DNA of 64,000 bases. Origin: Steroidobacteraceae bacterium. GTDB lineage: Bacteria; Pseudomonadota; Gammaproteobacteria; Steroidobacterales; Steroidobacteraceae. Both the position numbers and the translations under genes were made by a program. The stretch lies in NCBI GenBank assembly GCA_027531255.1, contig JAPZRU010000008.1, positions 124,001 to 188,000 on the forward strand, in the 5' to 3' direction. The notes under the pieces are model-generated. The model saw only the letters and a list, made by a program, of their open reading frames with translations, was not told where the DNA came from and did not search any database. Below are positions 30,553 to 41,199 of this stretch, one piece after another; positions within the stretch are counted from its first letter, which is position 1, and the number at the start of each line of letters is the position of its first letter.

Positions 30553-32247
30553 ATGGGGCATCGCGAACGAGAATCCCGGCGGATTCGCGGCTACGGGGTG
30601 CGTCTGCTCCTGGCCGCTGTCTGCGTGTCGGCTGCGCTGGCGGGCTGCGGCGGCGGCTCCTCGGGCGGGGGGACCGGTGCCTCGACCACCCCGACGAGCC
30701 CCGCGCCCGTACGTCCCACGTCCGCCGAAGCCTTCGCCTTCCTCGACGAGGCCACGTTCGGTCCGAAGCCGGCCGAGGTCCAGCGCGTCACGCAGATCGG
30801 CTACGAGGCGTGGCTCGACGAGCAGATCGCGCTGCCGCCGACGTATCACCTGCCCGTGGTGCGGGAGCTCTTCGCCGCGAACCCACCGCCGCAGGGTCAG
30901 CCGCAGTCGCAGAACGACCGCCTCGACGCCTGGTTCCGCGCTGCCCTGAACGGGCCGGACGCGCTCCGCCAGAAGGTTGCCTACGCCCTGTCGCAGATCC
31001 TCGTCGCCTCGGACGTCGGCGCGCTGCGCAACCAGCCCCAGGCGCTCGCGAACTACCAGGACGTGCTGGTGCGCCACGCGCTCGGCAATTTCCGGGACCT
31101 GCTGCGCGACGTGACGCTGTCGCCCGCGATGGGCGTATACCTCTCGATGCTGGGGAACCGCCGTCCCGACCCCGTGCGCAACATCCGGCCGGACGAGAAC
31201 TACGCGCGCGAAGTGATGCAGCTGTTCACGATCGGCCTCGTCGAGCTCAACCGCGACGGCACGCCGAAGGTGGATGCCCAGGGCGTCGGCCTGCCGACCT
31301 ACGACCAGTCGGTGATCGAGGGCTTCGCGCACGTCTTCACCGGCTGGACCTACGCCGGCGCGACCGCCGGCAACTTCGCGAACCCGCCGCGCAACTGGAC
31401 CGCCCCGATGGCGCCGGTTGCGGCCTTCCACGACACCGGCCCGAAGAAGCTGCTCGGCGGCGTCACGCTGCCGGCCGGGCAGACGGCCGAGCAGGATCTC
31501 GAGGCGGCGCTCGACAATCTGTTCCGGCACCCCAACGTCGGGCCGTTCGTCGGGCGTCAGCTGATCCAGCGGCTCGTGACCGCGAATCCGTCGCCGGCCT
31601 ACGTGGAGCGCGTGGCCCGCACGTTCGACGACGACGGCCGGGGAGTCCGCGGCAATCTCGCGGCGGTCGTGCGCGCGATCCTGCTGGATCCGGAAGCGCG
31701 CGCCGCGGCCACCGATCGCAGCGGCAAGCTCGAAGAGCCGTTCCTGCGGCTGGTGCAGCTGTGGCGCGCGTACGGCGCGCGCTCGGGCAGCGGCCGTTAC
31801 CTGCTGGCGGCGCCCGAGCAGGCGTTCGGCCAGGCGCCGCTGCGCTCGCCGTCGGTCTTCAACTTCTACCGGCCGGACCACCAGCCGCCGGGCGAGCTGC
31901 AGGCCGCCGGTCTCGTGTCGCCGGAGCTGCAGATCACGACCGAGACCACGACGGTCACGACCGCGAACGCGCTCTACAACCTCGTGTTCTTCCGCAACTC
32001 CAGCGTGACGAACGCCGGGCCGAACGACGTGCTGATCGACGTCACCGAGGAGCTGGCGCTGACGGACACGCCGACGGCGCTCGTCGAGCGCATCGCAGCC
32101 AAGCTGCTCGGCGGACGGATCTCGGACCGCCTGCGGCAGGCGGCCGTGGAGCAGGTCGGTCGCGTGCCGGCCACGAACCGGGCGGGCCGAGTGGCCGAGG
32201 CTCTGTACCTCGTCGTCACCTCGCCCGAGTACGCGGTCGACCGCTGA
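30553..32247 (+). CDS. DUF1800 family lipoprotein
   Basis: A 564-residue protein beginning with a lipoprotein signal (VRLLLAAVCVSAALAGCGGG; the lipobox cysteine is at about residue 33). The DUF1800 domain follows (EAFAFLDEATFGPKPAEVQRVTQIGYEAWLDEQI, DENYAREVMQLFTIGLVELN, FNFYRPDHQPPGELQ). The function of DUF1800 proteins is not established. They are almost always paired with a DUF1501 gene, as here, which follows after 13 bases. The lipobox predicts an anchored periplasmic or outer-membrane protein. Confidence 0.9.
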   Translation: MGHRERESRRIRGYGVRLLLAAVCVSAALAGCGGGSSGGGTGASTTPTSPAPVRPTSAEAFAFLDEATFGPKPAEVQRVTQIGYEAWLDEQIALPPTYHLPVVRELFAANPPPQGQPQSQNDRLDAWFRAALNGPDALRQKVAYALSQILVASDVGALRNQPQALANYQDVLVRHALGNFRDLLRDVTLSPAMGVYLSMLGNRRPDPVRNIRPDENYAREVMQLFTIGLVELNRDGTPKVDAQGVGLPTYDQSVIEGFAHVFTGWTYAGATAGNFANPPRNWTAPMAPVAAFHDTGPKKLLGGVTLPAGQTAEQDLEAALDNLFRHPNVGPFVGRQLIQRLVTANPSPAYVERVARTFDDDGRGVRGNLAAVVRAILLDPEARAAATDRSGKLEEPFLRLVQLWRAYGARSGSGRYLLAAPEQAFGQAPLRSPSVFNFYRPDHQPPGELQAAGLVSPELQITTETTTVTTANALYNLVFFRNSSVTNAGPNDVLIDVTEELALTDTPTALVERIAAKLLGGRISDRLRQAAVEQVGRVPATNRAGRVAEALYLVVTSPEYAVDR

Positions 32248-32260
32248 CGGAGTTCGCACG

Positions 32261-33619
32261 ATGGACCGTCGACTGTTCCTGAAGGGCGCGGCGCTGGCCG
32301 GGGCGGGCACCGCCCTCGGTCACCTGCCGGGAGTGGCGTACTCGGAGTTCGTCGGTACGGCGAACGCGCTGCCCGGGTACCGCGCCCTCGTGTGCGTGTT
32401 CCTGTTCGGCGGCAACGATTCCTGCAACATGGTCGTGCCGCGGTCCGCGCCGGAGCACGAGGTCTACGCGCGCTCGCGGCAGAACCTCGCGATCGCCCGC
32501 GACCAGCTGCTGCCGATCACCGCGCTGAACCCGGACGGCGCGCTGTACGGCCTGCACCCGTCGATGCCGGGCGTGCAACGGCTGTTCGAGCAGGGCGCCT
32601 GCGCGGTGGTGGCGAACGTGGGGCCGCTGGTGCAGCCGGTCACGCGCGCGCAGTACCTGAACGAGTCCGTGCCGCTGCCGCCCCAGCTGTTCTCGCACAA
32701 CGACCAGCAGGACCAGTGGCAGACGCTGAAGGGTCGCTCGACGGTCCGCAGCGGCTGGGCCGGCCGCATCGCCGACGCGCTGGACGCGAGCGCCGGCGGC
32801 GGGCGGGTGCCCGTCAACGTCTCGCTCGGCGGCACCGTCGTGCAGCAGGTGGGGGAGCGCACCGTGCCGTACAACGTCGGTCGCACGAACGCGCCGGAGT
32901 TCACCGGTCTCGGCGGTACGAACGCACTGACCGCGGCGCGGCGGACGGCGTTCGAGTCGCTGCTCGACGGCGCCGAGTCCGGCATCCACGGACGCGCGTT
33001 CGCGAGCGTGGAGCGCCGTGCGATCACGACCGCCGCGAGCGTGAACGCGGCGCTCGCACCGCTCGCGACCGCGCCGGCGTTCACGACGGCGTTCCCGGCC
33101 AGCGGCCTCGGTGCGCAACTGCAGATGGTCGCGCGCCTGATCGCCGTGCGCGACGCGCTGCAGGTTTCCCGCCAGGTGTTCTTCGTCGCCACGGGCGGCT
33201 TCGACACCCACGACGACCAGCTGGACGATCACCCGGTGCTGCTGGCCGACCTGAGCGCTTCGCTGGCGGCCTTCCACGACGCGCTGGCGCAGATGCGCGT
33301 GGCGGAGCAGGTGATCGCGCTCACGCAGTCCGACTTCGGCCGCACGCTGACCTCCAACGGCGACGGCACGGACCATGGGTGGGGCAGCCACCAGCTGGTC
33401 GTCGGGGGCGGCGTGCTCGGGCGGCGGATCTACGGCACGATGCCGCGGCTAGAGATCGGCGGGCCGGACGACACGAGCGGCGGACGCATCATCCCGACGA
33501 CGGCGGTGGACCAGCTGGTCGGGACGCTCGCGCGGTGGCTGGGCGTCGCCGACGCGCAGATCGACGCGATCGCGCCGAATCTCCGGAACTTCCCGCAGCG
33601 GTTCCTGCCGTTCGTCTGA
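32261..33619 (+). CDS. DUF1501 family exported protein
   Basis: A 452-residue protein with a twin-arginine-like start (MDRRLFLKGAALAGAGTALG) and DUF1501 features: ALVCVFLFGGNDSCNMVVP, YGLHPSMPGVQRLFEQGACAVVANVGPLV, FSHNDQQDQWQ, FFVATGGFDTHDDQ and SDFGRTLTSNGDGTDHGWGSHQLVVGG. DUF1501 belongs to the alkaline phosphatase/sulfatase-like fold, so a hydrolase role is plausible but unproven. It is translated from the same transcript as the DUF1800 lipoprotein, and the two probably act together at the cell envelope. Confidence 0.9.
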   Translation: MDRRLFLKGAALAGAGTALGHLPGVAYSEFVGTANALPGYRALVCVFLFGGNDSCNMVVPRSAPEHEVYARSRQNLAIARDQLLPITALNPDGALYGLHPSMPGVQRLFEQGACAVVANVGPLVQPVTRAQYLNESVPLPPQLFSHNDQQDQWQTLKGRSTVRSGWAGRIADALDASAGGGRVPVNVSLGGTVVQQVGERTVPYNVGRTNAPEFTGLGGTNALTAARRTAFESLLDGAESGIHGRAFASVERRAITTAASVNAALAPLATAPAFTTAFPASGLGAQLQMVARLIAVRDALQVSRQVFFVATGGFDTHDDQLDDHPVLLADLSASLAAFHDALAQMRVAEQVIALTQSDFGRTLTSNGDGTDHGWGSHQLVVGGGVLGRRIYGTMPRLEIGGPDDTSGGRIIPTTAVDQLVGTLARWLGVADAQIDAIAPNLRNFPQRFLPFV

Positions 33620-33631
33620 AGCGGTTCGAGC

Positions 33632-33646
33632 CCGCGCGCCGCGCGG
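33632..33646. terminator. Short GC hairpin between convergent genes
   Basis: CCGCGC and GCGCGG form a six-base stem with a GCC loop that abuts the stop codon of the acetyltransferase gene and lies 12 bases after the DUF1501 stop. There is no T run. Confidence 0.3.
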
Positions 33647-34111
33647 TCACGCGCCGCGCCGGAAATCCTCTTCGAGCACGCGGTAGCCGGCATCCACCAT
33701 CCCGAGATGCCGGTAGATCGCCTGCGCGCGCTCGTTGTCGTACTCGACGTAGAGCCGCAGCCCGCAGACCTCCGGGTCGCGGCGGGCGGCCGCGAGCACG
33801 TGCCGGTAGAGCAGCGAGAACACGCCCTGGCCGCGCGCCTCGGGCACGACGTAGACCGACTGGATCCACCAGAACCAGCCGCAGCGCCAGTCGCTCCATT
33901 CGAGGGTGACCAGCAGCTGACCCACGGGGCCTTCGTCGTCGTCCGCGACGTAGTAGCGGCCCTTGTGCGGATCCGCGAGCACCGCGGCGACGCCTTCCTC
34001 GAGGAGCGCGCGATCGAGTTCGCGATGCTCCGTCTCGAAGGCCATGCGCGCGTTGCCGTCGACCAGGAACTCCAGATCCGTGGCGCGGGCGGGCCGGACG
34101 GCGTGCAGCAT
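33647..34111 (-). CDS. GNAT family N-acetyltransferase
   Basis: A 154-residue acetyltransferase. The acetyl-CoA-binding motif is VYVVPEARGQGVFSLLYRHVL and the following beta-strand/helix is LRLYVEYDNERAQAIYRHLGMVDAGYRVLEEDF. The N-terminus (VRPARATDLEFLVDGNARMAFETE) is typical of small GNAT enzymes. ATG 34111 is chosen because GGAG lies seven bases upstream; ATG 34147 would add 12 residues. The substrate cannot be inferred. It is convergent with the DUF1501 gene. Confidence 0.85.
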   Translation of the reverse strand: MLHAVRPARATDLEFLVDGNARMAFETEHRELDRALLEEGVAAVLADPHKGRYYVADDDEGPVGQLLVTLEWSDWRCGWFWWIQSVYVVPEARGQGVFSLLYRHVLAAARRDPEVCGLRLYVEYDNERAQAIYRHLGMVDAGYRVLEEDFRRGA

Positions 34112-34219
34112 GGCGAAGCTCCCTGTGCGAGTCGGCGCGTCCCGCATGATACGCGGCCGTCGTGCGCGTCCCAGCGGACGCGCGGGCGCGGTGGTGCACG
34201 CCCTCGGGCGCGTTCGAGG

Positions 34220-34248
34220 TTGCGCCGGCCCGGCGGCGGTGACAGAAT
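34220..34248 (+). promoter_or_regulatory. Predicted promoter for tRNA-Ala
   Basis: TTGCGC and CAGAAT are 17 bases apart, each four of six consensus bases. Transcription would begin about eight bases before the mature tRNA. Confidence 0.45.
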
Positions 34249-34262
34249 TCGCGCCCTCGCGT

Positions 34263-34338
<76 letters not shown>

Positions 34339-34355
34339 CCTTCTCCCGGATCGTG

Positions 34356-34390
34356 AACGCGCGTGCCCGTGGTGGCCGCGCGTTTTTCCT
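34356..34390 (+). terminator. Intrinsic terminator after tRNA-Ala
   Basis: AACGCGCG and CGCGCGTT form an eight-base stem, with further pairing inside the 13-base loop, directly followed by a T-rich tail (TTTTTCCTTT). This is the clearest rho-independent terminator in the window. Confidence 0.8.
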
Positions 34391-34436
34391 TTCCGGGGCC
34401 GATGCGGGTCGCAGGTGGCCGGCGCCGGGGCCGCTC

Positions 34437-34442
34437 TATACA
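34437..34442 (+). promoter_or_regulatory. -10 element (TATACA) upstream of tRNA-Arg
   Basis: TATACA ends 16 bases before the mature tRNA-Arg, a normal spacing for a tRNA promoter. The -35 region is GC-rich and poor. The upstream intrinsic terminator suggests tRNA-Arg is transcribed separately from tRNA-Ala. Confidence 0.45.
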
Positions 34443-34458
34443 CTGCCGCGTTCGCGCC

Positions 34459-34534
34459 GCCCCCGTAGCTCAGGGGATAGAGCACTTGCCTCCTAAGCGA
34501 GGGGTCGCAGGTTCAAGTCCTGCCGGGGGCGCCA
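34459..34534 (+). tRNA. tRNA-Arg (anticodon CCU)
   Basis: A 76-base tRNA with acceptor stem GCCCCCG/CGGGGGC, the D arm AGCTCAGGGGATAGAGC, anticodon stem CTTGC/GCGAG (with one T-G wobble), T arm GCAGGTTCAAGTCCTGC and an encoded CCA. The anticodon CCT at 34492-34494 reads AGG. Such tRNA genes are common integration sites, but no integrase is nearby. Confidence 0.97.
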
Positions 34535-34666
34535 TTCCATTTCACCCGAGCAGCGGGTCCTGCCACCGTCGGCGTTCTTTACGACCGCCCCGCGGTCCGC
34601 CGCTCGCGGCACTGCCAACTGCCTGACACATCAGCGTTTCGCCGCTCTGGTTCGCTTCTTGCAACG

Positions 34667-34685
34667 CCTCCTCTCCCGCAGGAGG
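34667..34685 (+). promoter_or_regulatory. Hairpin burying the ribosome binding site of the DUF5658 gene
   Basis: CCTCCT pairs perfectly with AGGAGG across a seven-base loop (CTCCCGC). AGGAGG is the ribosome binding site, five bases plus spacing before the ATG at 34691. The structure would hide the site until it melts or is opened by a ligand or protein, as in RNA thermometers. Confidence 0.5.
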
Positions 34686-34690
34686 GGCCA

Positions 34691-35197
34691 ATGTCCGAAG
34701 CATCCGACCGAGTGCTGCCCACCATGTACGTGGACCCGGTGTCCGGTATCCGGGTACCGGAGCGCCGCCGCGGCGCCGACCGACGCAGCCGCCTGCTGCG
34801 GTCGCTGTTCTACGGGGGTCTGTTCCCGCGGCGGCTGGGCGGCCGCCGGGCGGCCGATCACTACCGGCCGTTGGTCGACTGGCACGGGCCGGGCCTGCTG
34901 ACCAGCGCGATCCTCGTGCTGCTGCTCTGCGCGGCGGATGCGCTGTTCACCCTCAAGCTGATCACGCTCGGCGCCACCGAGGCGAACCCCGTGATGGCGT
35001 TGTTCGTGTACGACGACGCCAGCCGCTTCACGATCGTGAAGATGACGCTCACCGGCCTCGGCGTGATCGCCCTGGTCGCGATCGCGCGCTTCCGCGTGTT
35101 CGGGGTGGTGCGCGTGGCCAGCCTCCTGCACGCCGTACTCGGCGGCTACGTCGCACTGATGGGCTGGCATTTCTGGCTGCTGTCGCGGCTGGCCTGA
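34691..35197 (+). CDS. DUF5658 family membrane protein
   Basis: A 168-residue protein with an Arg-rich cytoplasmic N-terminus (about 1-65) and three or four membrane segments (LLTSAILVLLLCAADALFTLKLI, TIVKMTLTGLGVIALVAIA, VASLLHAVLGGYVALMGWHFW). The DUF5658 features are ADALFTLKLITLGATEANPVMALF and the KMTLTG helix. Its function is unknown. It is a single gene downstream of tRNA-Arg with a near-perfect ribosome binding site that lies inside a hairpin, so translation may be regulated. Confidence 0.8.
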   Translation: MSEASDRVLPTMYVDPVSGIRVPERRRGADRRSRLLRSLFYGGLFPRRLGGRRAADHYRPLVDWHGPGLLTSAILVLLLCAADALFTLKLITLGATEANPVMALFVYDDASRFTIVKMTLTGLGVIALVAIARFRVFGVVRVASLLHAVLGGYVALMGWHFWLLSRLA

Positions 35198-35233
35198 AAG
35201 CCGCCCCGACCGGGAACGCCAGGGCCCGCAGCG

Positions 35234-35265
35234 CCGCTCGGCCCCGGACGGGGCCGGCCCGAGCG
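35234..35265 (+). terminator. GC hairpin after the DUF5658 gene
   Basis: A GGCCCC/GGGGCC stem with a GGAC-type loop is flanked by CGCTCG and CGAGCG, about 40 bases after the DUF5658 stop. There is no T run, so factor-independent termination is doubtful. A possible -10 (TAGACT, 35326-35331) for sucA lies further downstream without a matching -35. Confidence 0.35.
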
Positions 35266-35432
35266 CCGCATCACGGTTCCGGCACGCTCCTGCAATCCGT
35301 TTTGGGGGGTGCCCCCACCATCGATTAGACTCGTGCCTCCATTCGCCGCCGGCCCGGCCCGCCCGCGCGTTCCCTCGAACCGCGGCGCGAGCCTGGCTCG
35401 GCGGCGAGATCATCTCGGAGTGCGAGCCAGGC

Positions 35433-38363
35433 ATGAGTCCCTCGTTGAGCGATCTGGTCCAGTCCACCCCCCTTTCCGGCGCCAACGCCCCCTACGTCGA
35501 AGAACTCTACGAGCGATACCTCGAGGATCCGGCCTCGGTCGATCCGAAGTGGCGGGATTACTTCCGTGCGCTGGCCGCGGCCGGCGCCGCGCCGCAGCCG
35601 CAGGGTGAGGTCGCCCACGGGCCGATCAAGGCCGCCCTCGAGCGCCAGGCGAAGCTTCCGCGCGTCGGTGCCGCGCAGGTGCCGGCAGGCAGCGAGGAGT
35701 CGGCGAAGCAGGGCGCCGTGTCGCGCCTCGTGCAGGTGTACGCGAACCGCGGTCACCTGGTCGCCAAGATCGACCCGCTGAACCTGATGCAGCGGGAGAC
35801 GCCGGCGGTGCTCGAACTCGGCTACTTCGGGCTGTCCGACGCCGACCTCGACAGGGATTTCTTCACGGGCTCCCGCACCGAGGCGATTCCGCGCCGGATG
35901 AAGCTGCGCGACATGCTCGGCATGCTGAAGCAGATCTACTGCGACCGCATCGGCGCCGAGTTCGCGCACGTCTCGAACACCGAGGAACGCCTGTGGCTGC
36001 AGGACCGCTTCCAGGCGGGCCGGCTGACGCATCGGTTCGCGGCCGAAGAGCGCAAGAACATCCTGTGGCAGCTGACGGCCGCGGAGGGCCTCGAGCGCTA
36101 CCTGCACACCAAGTACGTGGGCCAGAAGCGCTTCAGCCTCGAGGGCGGCGACTCGCTGATCCCGATGCTCGACGACCTCGTGCAGCACGCGGGTCGCAAC
36201 GGCGTCGAGGAGGCGGTGATCGGCATGGCGCACCGCGGGCGCCTGAACGTGCTCGTCAACCTGCTCGGCAAGTCGCCGAAGGTGCTGTTCGACGAGTTCG
36301 AGGGCCACTACGACCTCGCGCACCTGAAGGGCAGCGGCGACGTCAAGTACCACAAGGGCTTCTCGTCGGACCTGCGCACGCCCGGCGGCAACGTCCACGT
36401 CGCGCTCGCCTTCAATCCCTCGCATCTCGAGGTCGTGAACCCGGTGGTCGAGGGCTCGGTGCGTGCGCGCCAGGAGCGTCGCGACGACGCGGAAGGCGCG
36501 AAGGTGCTGCCGGTGCTGATCCACGGCGACGCCGCCTTCGCGGGCCAGGGCGTCGTGATGGAGACGCTGCAGCTCAGCCAGGCACGCGGCTTCTACACCG
36601 GCGGCACGGTCCACCTGATCATCAACAACCAGGTCGGCTTCACGACCTCCGACCCGCGCGACGCGCGCTCGACGCTGTACTGCTCCGACGTCGCGAAGAT
36701 GATCGAGTGCCCGATCTTCCACGTGAACGGCGACGACCCCGAGGCCTGCGTGTTCGTCGCGCGCCTCGCGCTCGACTACCGCCTGAAGTTCCGCAAGGAC
36801 GTGGTGATCGACCTCGTCTGCTACCGCCGTCATGGCCACAACGAAGCCGACGAGCCGAGCGCGACGCAGCCGGTGATGTACCAGGTGGTGCGCAAGCACC
36901 CCACGACCCGCCAGGTCTACGCCGAGCGGCTCGCGACCGAGGGCGTGATCGCCGCCGGCGAGGCCGACGCGATGGTCGAGCAGTACCGCAAGGGTCTCGA
37001 CGAGGGCAAGCCGCAGGCGCGGGCCGCGCTCGGGCTCATCGGCAACAAGTACACCGTGGACTGGTCGCGCTACCTGAACGCCGATCCTGGCGAGATCGTC
37101 GGCACGGGCGTCGACCTCGCCGTGCTGAAGCGCCTCGGGCTGAAGTCCACCGAGATCCCGGCTGGCTTCAGGCTCCACGACCGCGTCGCGCGCATCTACG
37201 ACGACCGCAGGAAGATGTACGCGGGCGAGCAGGCGCTCGACTGGGGTGCGGCGGAGACGCTGGCCTACGCGACGCTTCTCGACCAGGGCTACGAGGTGCG
37301 CATCACCGGCCAGGACAGCGGCCGCGGCACTTTCTTCCACCGTCACGCCGTGCTGCACGAGCAGGGCTCGGCCCGCGTGCACGTGCCGCTCGCGAACCTC
37401 GCCGACCGCCAGACGCGGTGCACGATCACCGACTCCGTGCTGTCCGAAGAAGCGGTGATGGGCTTCGAGTACGGCTTCTCGACCACCGCGCCCGACACGC
37501 TCGTGATCTGGGAAGCGCAGTTCGGCGACTTCGCGAACGGCGCGCAGGTGATCATCGACCAGTTCATCTCGAGCGGCGAGGCGAAGTGGGGCCGGCTCTC
37601 GGGCCTGACGCTCCTGCTGCCGCACGGCTACGAGGGGCAGGGGCCCGAGCACTCCTCGGCGCGCCTCGAGCGTTTCCTGCAGCTCTGCGCCGAGGTCAAC
37701 ATGCAGGTGGTGGTGCCGTCCACGCCTGCCCAGGTATTCCACCTGCTGCGCCGGCAGATGCTGCGCGCGATCAGGAAGCCGCTGGTCGTGATGACGCCGA
37801 AGAGCCTGCTGCGCCACAAGCTCGCGGTGTCGGACCTGGCCGAGCTGTCGAAGGGCACGTTCAAGAACGTGATCGACGAGACCGACGGCCTCGACCCCGC
37901 CAAGGTGCGCCGCCTCGTGCTGTGCAGCGGCAAGGTCTACTTCGACCTGCTGGAACAGCGCCGCACCGACGGCATCGACGACGTCGCGATCGTGCGCCTC
38001 GAGCAGCTCTACCCCTTCCCGGCGGAGGAGTACGTCGCGATCCTGAAGAAGTACGCGAACACTCGCGACGTGGTCTGGTGCCAGGAAGAGCCGCAGAACC
38101 AGGGCGCGTGGTACCAGATCCGGCACCGGCTGCAGCAGGGCCTGTCCTCGAAGGACTCCCTGCTGTACGCCGGTCGCGCCGGCGCCGCGGCGCCGGCGGC
38201 CGGCATCTACCAGCTGCACGTCGAGCAGCAGCAGCGGCTCGTCCGCGCGGCCCTCGTCGGCGCGCCCGGCGACGACGCGTTGCGCGACACCAAGCCGCTG
38301 AGCGCGCCGAAGCCGGCGGCCAAGGCCTCCTCGAACGAAAACAAGGTCAGGAAGAACGCATGA
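35433..38363 (+). CDS. sucA: 2-oxoglutarate dehydrogenase E1 component
   Basis: A 976-residue thiamine-diphosphate enzyme that decarboxylates 2-oxoglutarate in the TCA cycle and passes the succinyl group to the E2 lipoyl domain. The N-terminal [27 protein letters not shown] segment docks the complex. The core holds [22 protein letters not shown], the ThDP/Mg motif [16 protein letters not shown] to [11 protein letters not shown] and [12 protein letters not shown]. The C-terminal half has [18 protein letters not shown] and [23 protein letters not shown]. It overlaps sucB by four bases (ATGA). The length is slightly longer than in E. coli. Confidence 0.97.
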   Translation: MSPSLSDLVQSTPLSGANAPYVEELYERYLEDPASVDPKWRDYFRALAAAGAAPQPQGEVAHGPIKAALERQAKLPRVGAAQVPAGSEESAKQGAVSRLVQVYANRGHLVAKIDPLNLMQRETPAVLELGYFGLSDADLDRDFFTGSRTEAIPRRMKLRDMLGMLKQIYCDRIGAEFAHVSNTEERLWLQDRFQAGRLTHRFAAEERKNILWQLTAAEGLERYLHTKYVGQKRFSLEGGDSLIPMLDDLVQHAGRNGVEEAVIGMAHRGRLNVLVNLLGKSPKVLFDEFEGHYDLAHLKGSGDVKYHKGFSSDLRTPGGNVHVALAFNPSHLEVVNPVVEGSVRARQERRDDAEGAKVLPVLIHGDAAFAGQGVVMETLQLSQARGFYTGGTVHLIINNQVGFTTSDPRDARSTLYCSDVAKMIECPIFHVNGDDPEACVFVARLALDYRLKFRKDVVIDLVCYRRHGHNEADEPSATQPVMYQVVRKHPTTRQVYAERLATEGVIAAGEADAMVEQYRKGLDEGKPQARAALGLIGNKYTVDWSRYLNADPGEIVGTGVDLAVLKRLGLKSTEIPAGFRLHDRVARIYDDRRKMYAGEQALDWGAAETLAYATLLDQGYEVRITGQDSGRGTFFHRHAVLHEQGSARVHVPLANLADRQTRCTITDSVLSEEAVMGFEYGFSTTAPDTLVIWEAQFGDFANGAQVIIDQFISSGEAKWGRLSGLTLLLPHGYEGQGPEHSSARLERFLQLCAEVNMQVVVPSTPAQVFHLLRRQMLRAIRKPLVVMTPKSLLRHKLAVSDLAELSKGTFKNVIDETDGLDPAKVRRLVLCSGKVYFDLLEQRRTDGIDDVAIVRLEQLYPFPAEEYVAILKKYANTRDVVWCQEEPQNQGAWYQIRHRLQQGLSSKDSLLYAGRAGAAAPAAGIYQLHVEQQQRLVRAALVGAPGDDALRDTKPLSAPKPAAKASSNENKVRKNA

Positions 38364-39568
38364 CGATCGAAGTGAAGGTTCCCCAGCTGCCGGAATCGGT
38401 GGCCGACGCCACGCTCGTGACGTGGCACAAGCAGCCCGGGGACGCGGTGGGGCGCGACGAGAACCTGGCGGACCTCGAGACCGACAAGGTCGTGCTCGAG
38501 GTGCCGGCGCCGGCGGCGGGCGTGCTGAAGGAGCTGAAGGTGCAGGCCGGGGCGACCGTGACCAGCGGCGCGCTGCTCGCGATCATCGAGGAGGGCGCGG
38601 TCGCGGCCGCGAAGCCGGCCGCGGCTGCACCCGCCGGCGCGGCCGCGCAGCCCGAGGCGGCGCGCGAGGCCGGGAAGCTGGCCCCGGCCGCGAAGCGCCT
38701 CGTCGAGGAGAAGCATCTGGACCCGGCGTCGATCGCCGGCACCGGCCGGGACGGCCGTATCACCAAGCAGGACGTCGTGCGTTCGCTCGACAAGCCGGCC
38801 GCCGCGGCGGCGGCCCCCGCCGCGAAGCCGGCGCCCGCGCTGCCGGCCGCGCCCGCGCCGCGCGCCGGCCGTACCGAGCAGCGCGTGCCGATGACCCGCC
38901 TGCGCACGCGCATCGCGCAGCGCCTGGTGGAGGCGCAGGCCACGCAGGCGTTGCTGACAACCTTCAACGAGGTCGACATGACCGCGCTCAACGAGGCGCG
39001 CGCGAAGTACAAGGACAAGTTCGAGAAGGCGCACGGCGTGCGCCTCGGCTTCATGTCGTTCTTCGTCAAGGCCGCGGTCGAGGCACTCCGGAAGTACCCG
39101 GTCGTGAACGCCTACGTGGACGGCAGCGACATCCTGTACCACGACTACTACGACGTCGGAGTCGCGGTCTCGACCGACCGCGGCCTGATCGTGCCGGTCC
39201 TGCGCGACGCGGACCTGATGAGCATGGCGGACATCGAGAAGTCGGTGACCGCGTACGCCCAGAAGGCGCGCGAGGGCACGATCGGCATCGAGGAGCTGAC
39301 CGGCGGCACGTTCTCGATCACGAACGGCGGCGTGTTCGGCTCGCTGATGTCCACGCCGATCGTGAATGCGCCGCAGAGCGCGATCCTCGGCATGCACAAG
39401 GTGCAGGACCGCCCGGTCGTCGTGAACGGCCAGGTGGTCGTGCGCCCGATGATGTACCTCGCGCTGACCTACGATCACCGGATCATCGACGGCCGCGAGG
39501 CCGTGCAGTTCCTGGTGACCATCAAGGACTGCATCGAGGACCCGGCGCGGCTGCTGCTGCAGGTCTGA
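38360..39568 (+). CDS. sucB: Dihydrolipoyl succinyltransferase (2-oxoglutarate dehydrogenase E2)
   Basis: A 402-residue core protein of the 2-oxoglutarate dehydrogenase complex. The lipoyl domain carries the lipoylated Lys43 in [10 protein letters not shown]. An Ala/Pro linker leads to the subunit-binding domain ([33 protein letters not shown]). The catalytic domain contains [20 protein letters not shown] and the catalytic [15 protein letters not shown] near the C-terminus. The ATG overlaps the sucA stop, so synthesis is coupled. The length is normal. Confidence 0.97.
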   Translation: MTIEVKVPQLPESVADATLVTWHKQPGDAVGRDENLADLETDKVVLEVPAPAAGVLKELKVQAGATVTSGALLAIIEEGAVAAAKPAAAAPAGAAAQPEAAREAGKLAPAAKRLVEEKHLDPASIAGTGRDGRITKQDVVRSLDKPAAAAAAPAAKPAPALPAAPAPRAGRTEQRVPMTRLRTRIAQRLVEAQATQALLTTFNEVDMTALNEARAKYKDKFEKAHGVRLGFMSFFVKAAVEALRKYPVVNAYVDGSDILYHDYYDVGVAVSTDRGLIVPVLRDADLMSMADIEKSVTAYAQKAREGTIGIEELTGGTFSITNGGVFGSLMSTPIVNAPQSAILGMHKVQDRPVVVNGQVVVRPMMYLALTYDHRIIDGREAVQFLVTIKDCIEDPARLLLQV

Positions 39569-41010
<1,442 letters not shown>

Positions 41011-41011
<1 letters not shown>

Positions 41012-41130
41012 CGGGAGTCGCCTGCCGGCGCTCCCGCGTGCCGCGCGCGGCGGAGCCGCGCTCGGCACCTGAAGGGCCCTTCGACCGGGCTGCGGCGAGT
41101 TGCGGCCGGGGTGCCTCCGCTCTCGGGAAG
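41011..41130 (+). repeat. Dispersed 3'-end repeat, copy B (after lpdA)
   Basis: The element starts at the last base of the lpdA stop codon with GCGGGAG...CTCCCGC, a seven-base stem whose inner part contains the shared block GAGTCGCCTGCCGGCGCTC. It then has GCGGAGCC, CCTGAAGGGCCCTTCG, CCGGGGTG and TCTCGGGAA in the same order and orientation as the copy after infA (16382-16520, minus strand). The rest of the gap to relA (41131-41199) holds nothing recognisable. Confidence 0.75.
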
Positions 41131-41199
41131 AGTTGCTCCGACTGCTTCGGTTGGGGCGGAGCGGAAGCAGCGGCGCGCCAGTCTCGTCCGGGAGAACCG

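Noticed and set aside
34459-34690. Integration site at the tRNA-Arg 3' end
   Set aside because: No integrase gene, no direct repeat of the tRNA end downstream, and ordinary gene content on both sides.
35299-35331. Full sigma-70 promoter for sucA using the TTTTGG region and TAGACT
   Set aside because: The spacing would be about 21 bases; only the -10 is plausible, so no promoter feature was listed.
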